A stretch of 10,000 nt of DNA from Asticcacaulis sp. Lineage in GTDB: Bacteria > Pseudomonadota > Alphaproteobacteria > Caulobacterales > Caulobacteraceae. The stretch lies in assembly GCF_020217185.1 (NCBI RefSeq), contig NZ_JAIWNX010000139.1:1-10000 (forward strand). The letters run 5' to 3'. The notes beneath the pieces are model-generated. The model worked only from the letters and a program-made list of their open reading frames with translations. It was not told where the DNA came from and made no database searches. Below, in pieces: positions 1 to 5,838 of the stretch. The first letter of the stretch is position 1. Every line of letters starts with the position of its first letter. The position numbers were made by a program, and so were the translations under genes.

Positions 1-72
1 ATCCTTTGGCCGCAAAGCCCTGACATTAGAGCATATTTCGTTCATTTAAGCCTTTTTTTGCGGACCGATTTT

Positions 73-870
73 ATGGACTATCTGATTGCCTTGTTTCTCG
101 GTTTCGTCGAAGGCCTGACCGAATATATTCCCGTCTCCTCGACCGGCCACCTGCTGCTTCTGTCGCATTTTCTGGGCTTTGAGTCCCCCAGCAACACCTT
201 CGCCGTGCTGATCCAGTTGGGCGCCGTGCTCGCCCTGCTGAGCCTCTATTTCAACAAGCTGTGGAACGTGCTGATCACCCTGCCGACCTCGCCGGAATCG
301 CGTGGGTTTGCGGTGTCTATTCTTGTGGCCTTCTTTCCGGCGCTGGTGATTGGCGTGCTGGCCCACGACTTCATCAAGAGCGTGCTGTTCGAAAGCCCGC
401 GCCTGATCTGCCTCAGCCTGATCGTCGGCGGCATCATCCTGTGGCTGGTGGACAGGTACGCGCCGACGCCGGACAAGGGCGACGCCTTCCGGTTGGATTT
501 CAGGACCTCGCTGATCATCGGCGTGTTTCAGTGTCTGGCCATGATCCCCGGCATGTCGCGCTCAGGCTCGACCCTGATCGGGGCCATGCTGTGCCGCGTC
601 GAAAAGAAGGCGGCGGCGGAGTTTTCCTTCTTCCTCGCCATGCCGACCATGCTGGGGGCCTTTACCTATGACGTGTACAAGACCCATAACCAGATGAATT
701 TTAATGATTTAGGGCTGGTCGCCGTAGGTTTTGTCGCGGCCTTTGTGACGGCGCTGATTGTCGTCAAGGCGGTGCTGAACTTCGTGGCGAAGAACGGTTA
801 CGGCATCTTCGCCATCTGGCGCATTGTGGTCGGCGGCCTCGGCCTGATCCTGCTGTCGCTGGGGTATTGA
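73..870 (+). CDS. uppP: Undecaprenyl-diphosphate phosphatase (UppP/BacA)
   Basis: Integral inner-membrane enzyme that removes a phosphate from undecaprenyl diphosphate, recycling the lipid carrier used for peptidoglycan and other envelope polymers; overexpression of family members gives bacitracin resistance. The 265-residue product has the two family signatures. The first is E13 and E17 followed by PVSSTGH (20-26, H26). The second is PGMSRSGST (159-167), whose R163 corresponds to the essential arginine of the family. The rest is hydrophobic segments consistent with a polytopic protein, and the length matches the usual 265-275. I chose the ATG at 73 because the product then begins MDYLIALFLGFVEG as in homologues; a TTG at 58 in the same frame is possible but adds no conserved residues. 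The Shine-Dalgarno sequence is weak (GCGGA at about 60-64). A poor sigma70-like CTGACA at 20-25 is the only promoter hint upstream. It appears to stand alone, with 111 bases before the next gene. Confidence 0.96.
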   Translation: MDYLIALFLGFVEGLTEYIPVSSTGHLLLLSHFLGFESPSNTFAVLIQLGAVLALLSLYFNKLWNVLITLPTSPESRGFAVSILVAFFPALVIGVLAHDFIKSVLFESPRLICLSLIVGGIILWLVDRYAPTPDKGDAFRLDFRTSLIIGVFQCLAMIPGMSRSGSTLIGAMLCRVEKKAAAEFSFFLAMPTMLGAFTYDVYKTHNQMNFNDLGLVAVGFVAAFVTALIVVKAVLNFVAKNGYGIFAIWRIVVGGLGLILLSLGY

Positions 871-981
871 TCCCAAGATTTTGCTTTACAGACCCTTATT
901 GTTTTGCGTCCACTCTGTATCAAACGTCGCTATCTGTACCCCGCACGGGCAGCGGCCAAAAAACAGACGAGGACGCTCACC

Positions 982-1371
982 GTGCTGGAAATCGACATAG
1001 ACCCTGACCGCAAGCTGATGACCTTTCGGGTCCTTGGCGAAATCGACAGTGCGCGTCTCACCGACCTGATCATCGAGGGCTATAAGGCCAACCGTTCCGC
1101 CTGGACCTATCGCCGCATCTTCGATTACCGCCGCGCGACGGGGCTTTATGACTATGGCGAGGTGGAGCGGCTGCTGGCGTGGTGGCACGGCGAAACGGCC
1201 GGCATGGACATCTGTAACAAGGTGGCCGTCATCACCAACGAAGTGCTGTTTGAAGTGCGCGCCCGCGTCTTTGACGAAGCCTATACGCACGGGCAGATCC
1301 TGACCTTTGACCGCACCTCCAGGGCGCTGGAATGGCTCGATTCCGTAGCGCCTGCGGAGTCGCGGCCATAA
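982..1371 (+). CDS. Small STAS/SpoIIAA-like hypothetical protein
   Basis: Soluble protein of 129 residues with no signal peptide or membrane segment. I do not recognise a specific family. The alternating strands and helices (a strand around LMTFRVLGEID, another at RRIFDYRRATG, another at KVAVITNE, a long helix, then ILTFDRTSRALEWLD near the C-terminus) resemble the STAS/SpoIIAA-like fold found in many alphaproteobacterial hypothetical proteins. The exact role is unknown. The GTG start at 982 is preferred because GAGGACG lies about 8-12 bases upstream and the protein starts cleanly with a beta strand (VLEIDIDPD); the in-frame extension back to 904 looks non-coding. The stop codon is the first base of the bidirectional terminator stem. 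The gene converges on the SDR gene downstream. The fold assignment is inference from pattern; the coding call is firmer. Confidence 0.78.
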   Translation: MLEIDIDPDRKLMTFRVLGEIDSARLTDLIIEGYKANRSAWTYRRIFDYRRATGLYDYGEVERLLAWWHGETAGMDICNKVAVITNEVLFEVRARVFDEAYTHGQILTFDRTSRALEWLDSVAPAESRP

Positions 1372-1401
1372 AAAACCCTCCGGCGCAACCGGAGGGTTTT
1401 T
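1371..1401. terminator. Bidirectional intrinsic terminator between convergent genes
   Basis: A perfect 13-bp stem (AAAAACCCTCCGG at 1371-1383 against CCGGAGGGTTTTT at 1389-1401) closes a 5-base loop. The A-run on one side and T-run on the other make it work as a rho-independent terminator in both directions. It lies between the convergent STAS-like gene and the SDR gene and overlaps the last base of the former's stop codon. Confidence 0.92.
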
Positions 1402-1421
1402 CTCAAACTATCCTGACCGCC

Positions 1422-2387
1422 TCAGCCCGCGTATTCGGCGAACTGACCGTTCTTGCGGAAGCGCCACAGATAGGACGGCACCACCGACTCCACAGCCGTC
1501 GGCACGATGCCCAGCTCACGCAGGCCCGGCAGCTTGCCCGACGCCACATTGTCCTTTTGCAGCAGCAGCACCTGATCCGACGTCAGCAGCGGCTTGATCA
1601 GCAGCGAGCTGATATCACCGACCAGACCGATCAGGCTGGCCGCCGCGAACGGCATCCAGACGAGGGCGCGTGGCGATTGAATCTCTTCGCCGACATATTT
1701 GATCAGCTCGTTGAAGGTGAAGGTTTCCGGCCCGCCCAGCTCAAAGGTCTGACCCGCAAAGGCCGGATTGCCCAGCGTATCGGCAATGGCGCGCGCCACG
1801 TCGCCGACATAGACCGGCTGGAACTTCGTCTTGCCGCCACCGATGGAGGGCATGACCGGGAAGGTCTTGATCTGCTCAGCCAGACCGGTGAAGAAGCCGT
1901 CCTGCGGCCCGAAAATCACCGACGGGCGCACGATCACAGCCGCAGGAATGGCGGCGCGCACGGCCTCTTCGGCCTTGCCCTTGGTCGAGGCGTATTTGGA
2001 TGAGGATTTGGCATCGGCCCCCAGCGCCGACATCTGCACAAAATCGCTGATGCCGAGCTTCGCGGCCCCTTCGGCAATGGCTTTCGAAGCGGCGCGGTGC
2101 ACGGCGTCGAACGAGGCGCCCGGCGTCTGATACAGAATGCCGACCAGATTGACCACCGCCGACGCGCCGTTAAGCGCGGCCTGCACATCGGCCTCCTTGC
2201 GCACATCGCAGCGCACGACCTGAATCTGCCCCACGGTCCCCAGCGGCTTGAGATCGTAGGCGTAGGTCGGCTTGCGCACGGCGACGCGCACGCGCCAGCC
2301 CTTTTGCGCCAGCGCACGGACGACCTGCTTGCCGACAAAGCCCGACCCGCCGAACACGGTGACCAGTCTGGAGGACAGTTGAGACAT
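1422..2387 (-). CDS. NDUFA9-like atypical short-chain dehydrogenase (complex I NDUFA9 subunit family)
   Basis: NAD(P)-binding Rossmann protein of 321 residues, related to the mitochondrial complex I accessory subunit NDUFA9 and to NmrA-type epimerases. The N-terminus carries the dinucleotide motif GGSGFVG (13-19) after a first beta strand, and D61 lies in the adenine-side CDVRK segment. A catalytic-type YASTK (YxxxK, Y132 and K136) is present, followed by RPSVIFGPQDGF (154-165), typical of extended SDRs. The C-terminal part (about 240-321) is more hydrophobic and family-specific. In alphaproteobacteria such genes are common next to housekeeping genes; whether the product helps complex I or acts on its own substrate is unknown. 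The ATG start is supported by GAGG (complement of 2396-2399) nine bases upstream. It is divergent from the tRNA gene. Confidence 0.9.
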   Translation of the reverse strand: MSQLSSRLVTVFGGSGFVGKQVVRALAQKGWRVRVAVRKPTYAYDLKPLGTVGQIQVVRCDVRKEADVQAALNGASAVVNLVGILYQTPGASFDAVHRAASKAIAEGAAKLGISDFVQMSALGADAKSSSKYASTKGKAEEAVRAAIPAAVIVRPSVIFGPQDGFFTGLAEQIKTFPVMPSIGGGKTKFQPVYVGDVARAIADTLGNPAFAGQTFELGGPETFTFNELIKYVGEEIQSPRALVWMPFAAASLIGLVGDISSLLIKPLLTSDQVLLLQKDNVASGKLPGLRELGIVPTAVESVVPSYLWRFRKNGQFAEYAG

Positions 2388-2545
2388 GATGGAAACCTCG
2401 GATGCGCGGATGCCTTTGGGGCGGCACCCCTTTGTAAACCCTCAATTAGCGCATGGGCTTGTGCGTCGCAATCCCTGACGGGCACAGCGTCCGCCATTTT
2501 CCGCGCAGTCACCTGTGGAAATGTAAAAAACTTTCAAAAAGGCCA

Positions 2546-2574
2546 TTGACCTGCCCCGGCCTTCTCTGTATTCC
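2546..2574 (+). promoter_or_regulatory. Likely sigma70 promoter of tRNA-Leu
   Basis: TTGACC at 2546-2551 and TATTCC at 2569-2574 are separated by exactly 17 bases. Transcription would begin near 2581, about 38 bases before the mature tRNA, leaving a short 5' leader for RNase P. The rest of the 231-base spacer (2388-2618) shows no gene. Confidence 0.5.
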
Positions 2575-2618
2575 ACCGGCCTCCGGTCGCAAGATCGGAA
2601 CGCAGCCTGATTATAAGT

Positions 2619-2705
2619 GCCCAGGTGGCGGAATTGGTAGACGCGCTGGTTTCAGGTACCAGTGGCTTAACGGTCGTGGAGGTTCGAGTCCTCTCTTGGG
2701 CACCA
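2619..2705 (+). tRNA. tRNA-Leu (anticodon CAG)
   Basis: An 87-base class II tRNA with encoded CCA (2703-2705). The acceptor stem pairs GCCCAGG (2619-2625) with CTTGGGC (2695-2701), including one G-T wobble. The anticodon stem CTGGT/ACCAG (2646-2650 and 2658-2662) encloses the loop TTCAGGT, placing anticodon CAG at 2653-2655, which reads CUG leucine codons. A long variable arm follows at about 2663-2677, as expected for leucine tRNAs. The T-loop TTCGAGT is at 2683-2689, with stem strands at 2678-2682 and 2690-2694. The gene appears intact although an integrase lies immediately downstream, consistent with a tRNA used as an integration site whose 3' end was restored by the incoming element. Confidence 0.97.
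2681..2705 (+). other. Putative attachment site (attL core in the tRNA-Leu 3' end)
   Basis: P4-type integrases typically recombine within the T-arm to 3' end of a tRNA gene, and the integrase gene here starts 175 bases past the CCA in the same orientation. The expected direct repeat of this 3' segment was not seen elsewhere in the window, so the other end of the element must lie beyond base 10000 if the assignment is right. Exact core limits cannot be read from one end. Confidence 0.45.
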
Positions 2706-2765
2706 ATCACTTATCCGGCAATGTCCGGTGCTGTTTGAAAATTCTTTAAAAATCTGATAGATTTA

Positions 2766-2880
2766 GCGGTATCCCTCCGGGGGATATCCGCATGAATCCG
2801 TCTGCATCCGGGGCTTTTGGGGGTATCGCTGGGGGTACGACCTGAAAAATACCCCCATGCCGACGGATCATACCCCCAAA
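2766..2880. repeat. Integrase leader with four GGGGGTA motifs, a hairpin and phased ATCCG repeats
   Basis: Between the tRNA and the integrase start, GGGGGTA occurs at 2819-2825 and 2831-2837, and its complement TACCCCC at 2850-2856 and 2871-2877. The outer pair extends to TTTGGGGGTAT and ATACCCCCAAA, the latter touching the integrase ATG. Upstream, GCGGTATCCC (2766-2775) faces GGGATATCCGC (2781-2791) as a near-perfect hairpin, and ATCCG recurs at 2786, 2796 and 2806 at exact 10-base steps. Such clusters suit arm-type integrase or excisionase binding sites and autoregulation of int, but binding is inferred. Confidence 0.55.
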
Positions 2881-4088
2881 TGCCCCTTTCAGACGCGGCG
2901 GTGCGTACCGCAAAGCCCAAAGAAAAGCCTTATAAGCTAACGGATGGCGGCGGGCTTTTTCTTCTCGTCACCCCGTCCGGCGGAAAGCTCTGGCGGTTCA
3001 AATATCGTTTCAACGGGGCAGAAAAGTTGCTGGCGTTGGGGGTATATCCAGAAATCGGCCTCAAACAGGCGCGGGAGCGTCATAACGAGGCGAAAAAGCT
3101 CTTAGCCAATGGCGTTGATCCGAATGCCGACAAAAAGCGGCAGGCCCTCGCTGCGACCCTCTCCTCCAATAACACCTTCGACAGTATCGCCGCCGAATTT
3201 ATCGAACTGAAAGAGCGTGAGGGGTTATCGCAGGCCACTCTGGTCAAACAAAAATGGTTCCGGTCGCAGATGCAGGCCGGTATTGGTGATCGTCCGGTGG
3301 CTGAAATCGAGCCTATGGAGGTTCTGGCCGCGCTCAAAGTCATCGAAAAGCGCGGCAATTACGAAACGTCGAAGCGGTGCCGGGCATTTGCTGATCGTGT
3401 TTTCCGATATGCGATCATAACGGGGCGGGCAAAGACCAATCCGGCGGCAGGGTTGGGGGATGCGCTCATTTCCGGCAAGGTAAAGCACCACGCCGCGATC
3501 ATCGACCCCAAGGGCGTAGGCGAACTGCTGCGCGGTATAGAGGCTTATCAGGGTAGTATCCTGACCAAGCTGTCTATGAAGATGCTCGCCCATGTGTTCG
3601 TGCGTCCCGGTGAGCTTCGCCATGCCGAATGGTCGGAAATCGACTTCGACCGCTCTGTTTGGGTGATACCAGCGGCGAAGATGAAAATGCGCTCTGACCA
3701 TGCGGTTCCGCTATCGCGGCAGGTACTGGCCATTCTGGAAGAGGCCAAGGCGCTGCGGATCGGCAATAGTCGCTATGTGTTTCCTTCACTGGTGTCTGCG
3801 CTGAAACCTATGTCGGAAAACACTGTCAATATGGGGCTGCGTCGTCTGGGCTATACAAATGAGGAAATGACCGCTCACGGCTTCCGCAGCACTGCTAGCA
3901 CCCTCCTGAATGAATCGGGAAAATGGAGCGCTGACGCGATCGAGCGGTCTTTGGCGCACAAAGACAGCGATGCGATTCGCAGCATTTACCACCGTGGCAA
4001 ACACTGGGATGAGCGCGTGTTGATGGCGCAATGGTGGTCCGATCACCTAGACGACCTCAAATCTCACCCCCTTAGCAAATCACCGTGA
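2880..4088 (+). CDS. int: P4-type tyrosine integrase
   Basis: Site-specific tyrosine recombinase of 402 residues that should integrate and excise the element at tRNA-Leu. The N-terminal DUF4102 arm-binding domain (about 1-90) begins with the typical MPLSDAAVRTAKPKEKPYKL and contains DGGGLFLLVTPSGGKLWRFKY. A SAM-like core-binding domain spans about 95-195. The catalytic domain follows with R242 in VRPGEL, a beta-hairpin lysine (K269 in MKMRSDHAVPLS), H333 and R336 in AHGFR, H360 in LAH, and nucleophile Y370 in SIYHRGKHWDER, so the active site is complete. The family-typical WW and a short tail end the protein. The ATG at 2880 gives the standard N-terminus; a TTG at 2817 in frame would translate through the repeat cluster and is unlikely. 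The product is intact and probably active. No excisionase gene is visible next to it. Confidence 0.95.
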   Translation: MPLSDAAVRTAKPKEKPYKLTDGGGLFLLVTPSGGKLWRFKYRFNGAEKLLALGVYPEIGLKQARERHNEAKKLLANGVDPNADKKRQALAATLSSNNTFDSIAAEFIELKEREGLSQATLVKQKWFRSQMQAGIGDRPVAEIEPMEVLAALKVIEKRGNYETSKRCRAFADRVFRYAIITGRAKTNPAAGLGDALISGKVKHHAAIIDPKGVGELLRGIEAYQGSILTKLSMKMLAHVFVRPGELRHAEWSEIDFDRSVWVIPAAKMKMRSDHAVPLSRQVLAILEEAKALRIGNSRYVFPSLVSALKPMSENTVNMGLRRLGYTNEEMTAHGFRSTASTLLNESGKWSADAIERSLAHKDSDAIRSIYHRGKHWDERVLMAQWWSDHLDDLKSHPLSKSP

Positions 4089-4116
4089 AGCAAACGCTAA
4101 ACGTCGCTTCACGGTG
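4081..4116 (+). repeat. Stem-loop over the integrase stop codon
   Basis: CACCGTGAAGC (4081-4091) pairs perfectly with GCTTCACGGTG (4106-4116), an 11-bp stem with a 14-base loop that includes the integrase TGA. There is no T-run after it, so it is not a textbook intrinsic terminator. It may protect the int mRNA 3' end or weakly terminate it before the next promoter. Confidence 0.5.
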
Positions 4117-4119
4117 CTA

Positions 4120-4167
4120 CGCGCAAGATAATCTTGCAAATTTGCCTTTGCAAGATTATCTTGCGCG
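4120..4167 (+). promoter_or_regulatory. Two-operator inverted repeat overlapping the promoter of the XRE/ImmA-IrrE gene
   Basis: A perfect 21-bp inverted repeat (4120-4140 and 4147-4167) flanks a 6-base spacer. Each arm contains its own palindrome, GCAAGATAATCTTGC at 4123-4137 and GCAAGATTATCTTGC at 4150-4164, with centres 27 bases apart. This is the form expected of a pair of operators for a dimeric HTH regulator. A promoter fits exactly inside: TTGCAA at 4134-4139, 17 bases, TATCTT at 4157-4162, so repressor binding would cover both the -35 and -10 elements. The next gene starts at 4183 with GAGGG at 4171-4175. By symmetry a similar promoter could fire on the opposite strand toward int. Autoregulation by the downstream XRE protein is inference. 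Confidence 0.7.
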
Positions 4168-4182
4168 TGAGAGGGCACTAAC

Positions 4183-5289
4183 ATGACAACCATATCGATT
4201 GGTCCACGAGTTCAGTATTGGCGAGAGAAGCGAAATCTGACTCAAACGGATGTCGCAGTTCGCTTAGGCATCAAAGATAGGCAGACGATCTCCGCAATAG
4301 AAACCGGCGAGCGGCAGATCAAAGCTGACGAGTTGCTTGGGATTCTTCAGGTGCTTGGCGTTACGTTGGATGATTTAACTAATCCATTCAAGCTCTTGGG
4401 AGAGGGCTCCTTTAATTGGAGGCAGCATGGGCTTCCAATTGATCGACTAGCTCGCTATGAGGAGACGGCAGGGAGTTGGATCGCGATATACAGGCATTAC
4501 GCGGCCACACTGGGTATAAAGCCGCCCTTGCGACGGCCTAAACTCCCGCTGAGTTCTTCCGCTTCTTATGAACAAGCGATGGAAGCAGGAGAGCGCGTAT
4601 GTAGTGAGCTGGAGTTGGGTCCGGTTCCTGCTGACCGTCTAATCACGGCGATGGAAGAAAAGTATGGCATTCTCGTTCTGATGGTTGATGCCGAAGAAGG
4701 TATCTCCGGTGCTGCCTGCCGGTTGCCCGAGATCGATGCTATTTTGGTGAATAGGCGCGAAGTAATTGGTCGCCGTAATTTTGACCTAGCGCATGAATTG
4801 TTCCACATAATGACGTGGGAACAAATGCCTCCTGCTAGATTCGAGGATACATCGAAAAAGACGAAGGATCGGGTTGAGCGCTTGGCGGATAATTTTGCAG
4901 GTGCATTACTCATGCCTGTAAACATCCTCATTCGATTCGGTGAATGGACCCATCTTGGTTCCGCTGAACTTGTACGCAAGTTAAATGAAACTGCTGATGA
5001 GCTACGGGTAACAGCAAAAGCATTGAAATGGCGTCTCTTTGCGCTGAAAATGCTAAAGGAAACGTTCGTTAGCGTATTAGATGACGCGTTAATCCGCAAT
5101 AACGGCCGACTGAAGTCTGAAGACGAGGTTCCATCATTATTTTCCAAAAAATTCAATGAATTAATTGCCAAGGTGCTTGACCTTGGGTTGTTGTCCCGGC
5201 GTAGGGCAGCACAGGAATTATCCGTAGAATTACACGAACTTGATCAATTGCTTCTGCCCTACAGCGCAGCATTGGCTGAAAGCGTGTGA
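4183..5289 (+). CDS. XRE-family HTH regulator fused to an ImmA/IrrE zinc metallopeptidase
   Basis: A 368-residue cytoplasmic protein with an N-terminal XRE/Cro-type HTH (about 10-64; recognition region around DRQTISAIETGERQIKADEL) and an ImmA/IrrE-type zinc peptidase domain. The metal site is H204-E-L-F-H208 (HExxH) within NFDLAHELFHIMTW, with E232 of VERLADNFAGALLMP the likely third ligand. About 60 C-terminal residues, including SRRRAAQELSVELHELDQLL, form a further helical segment. ImmA/IrrE proteins cleave or regulate repressors in mobile elements and stress responses, and HTH-peptidase fusions also occur as antitoxin-like partners of toxin genes. The promoter is embedded in a double operator that this protein probably binds. 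One base separates its stop from the following PIN-like gene, so the two are surely co-transcribed. Base composition is AT-richer than in the flanking int and relaxase genes, a sign of separate acquisition. Confidence 0.9.
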   Translation: MTTISIGPRVQYWREKRNLTQTDVAVRLGIKDRQTISAIETGERQIKADELLGILQVLGVTLDDLTNPFKLLGEGSFNWRQHGLPIDRLARYEETAGSWIAIYRHYAATLGIKPPLRRPKLPLSSSASYEQAMEAGERVCSELELGPVPADRLITAMEEKYGILVLMVDAEEGISGAACRLPEIDAILVNRREVIGRRNFDLAHELFHIMTWEQMPPARFEDTSKKTKDRVERLADNFAGALLMPVNILIRFGEWTHLGSAELVRKLNETADELRVTAKALKWRLFALKMLKETFVSVLDDALIRNNGRLKSEDEVPSLFSKKFNELIAKVLDLGLLSRRRAAQELSVELHELDQLLLPYSAALAESV

Positions 5290-5290
5290 T

Positions 5291-5788
5291 ATGCCGAAGC
5301 ACAAGGGCCCAATTCTCTTAGACAATAATGCAATCGGAGACGCAGTTGATCTGAATAAGTGGAAGGCTTTAGTCGGGGCGTACAAACATCAGTTGCATAC
5401 CGTCAGAACTGTCTCTGAGGAAGCTGGTAGTTACTTTGCAAAGCTGTCCAAAAGGGAGGAATTGATGGTGTCTCTTGGAAACCTAAGCGTCCATGAGGTC
5501 ACTGACGCAGATAGAGTTGGATTGCATTTAGCCATACCAGGGGTCACTTTAGATGCCGGTGAAAGAGACCTCTGGGCTCACGCGCGAAAGAGACAAGACG
5601 CATGGATACTGTGTGGGCCAGACAAAGCCAGTGTAAGGGCTGCTATTAAGCTAGGCCTCCAAGATCGTTTGATTTCACTGGAGGAACTTTTAACCGATGC
5701 GGGAATTTCAACGAAAGGACTGCCGGACAGTCAAACTAAAAAGTGGTTAGATCAAGCTAAAAATAAAATTCTATTTTCAAGTATATAA
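5291..5788 (+). CDS. PIN-like domain protein, probable toxin partner of the upstream XRE/ImmA-IrrE gene
   Basis: A 165-residue protein whose layout fits a PIN-type (FEN1-like) ribonuclease. The first strand ends in an acidic residue (PILLDNNAI, D11). Later acidic positions include E43/E44 (TVSEEA), a D-x-G-E-x-D cluster (D88, E91, D93, before LWAHARKRQDAWILCGPD) and D111 in the strand-end CGPDKAS. LGLQDRLISLEELL then follows, as is common at the C-terminus of PIN toxins. PIN toxins cleave RNA in type II toxin-antitoxin systems. The ATG at 5291 follows the upstream TGA by one base; an in-frame start at 5240 inside the upstream gene would add 17 unconserved residues. The Shine-Dalgarno signal is weak, which suits translational coupling. 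The 3' end is very AT-rich. The PIN call rests on residue pattern only; I do not recognise a named family, and nuclease activity and toxicity are inference. Confidence 0.72.
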   Translation: MPKHKGPILLDNNAIGDAVDLNKWKALVGAYKHQLHTVRTVSEEAGSYFAKLSKREELMVSLGNLSVHEVTDADRVGLHLAIPGVTLDAGERDLWAHARKRQDAWILCGPDKASVRAAIKLGLQDRLISLEELLTDAGISTKGLPDSQTKKWLDQAKNKILFSSI

Positions 5789-5838
5789 AGCGAAATATTA
5801 ACTATATTTAACAATATTCACTTTAATATCAGGTTCGT
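5789..5838. other. Very AT-rich spacer between convergent genes
   Basis: About 50 bases of nearly pure A/T separate the PIN-like gene from the convergent NTase-HEPN gene; the line 5761-5820 has only about 15% GC. CGAAATA (5791-5797) and TATTTCG (5840-5846) are complementary but 42 bases apart. No clear intrinsic terminator is visible. It probably marks a junction between two cargo modules. Confidence 0.4.

Noticed and set aside
1332..2003. Plus-strand open frame opposite the SDR gene
   Set aside because: It crosses the bidirectional terminator and lies antisense to a gene with clear Rossmann motifs; its translation is rich in Arg, His and Gln and has no family features.
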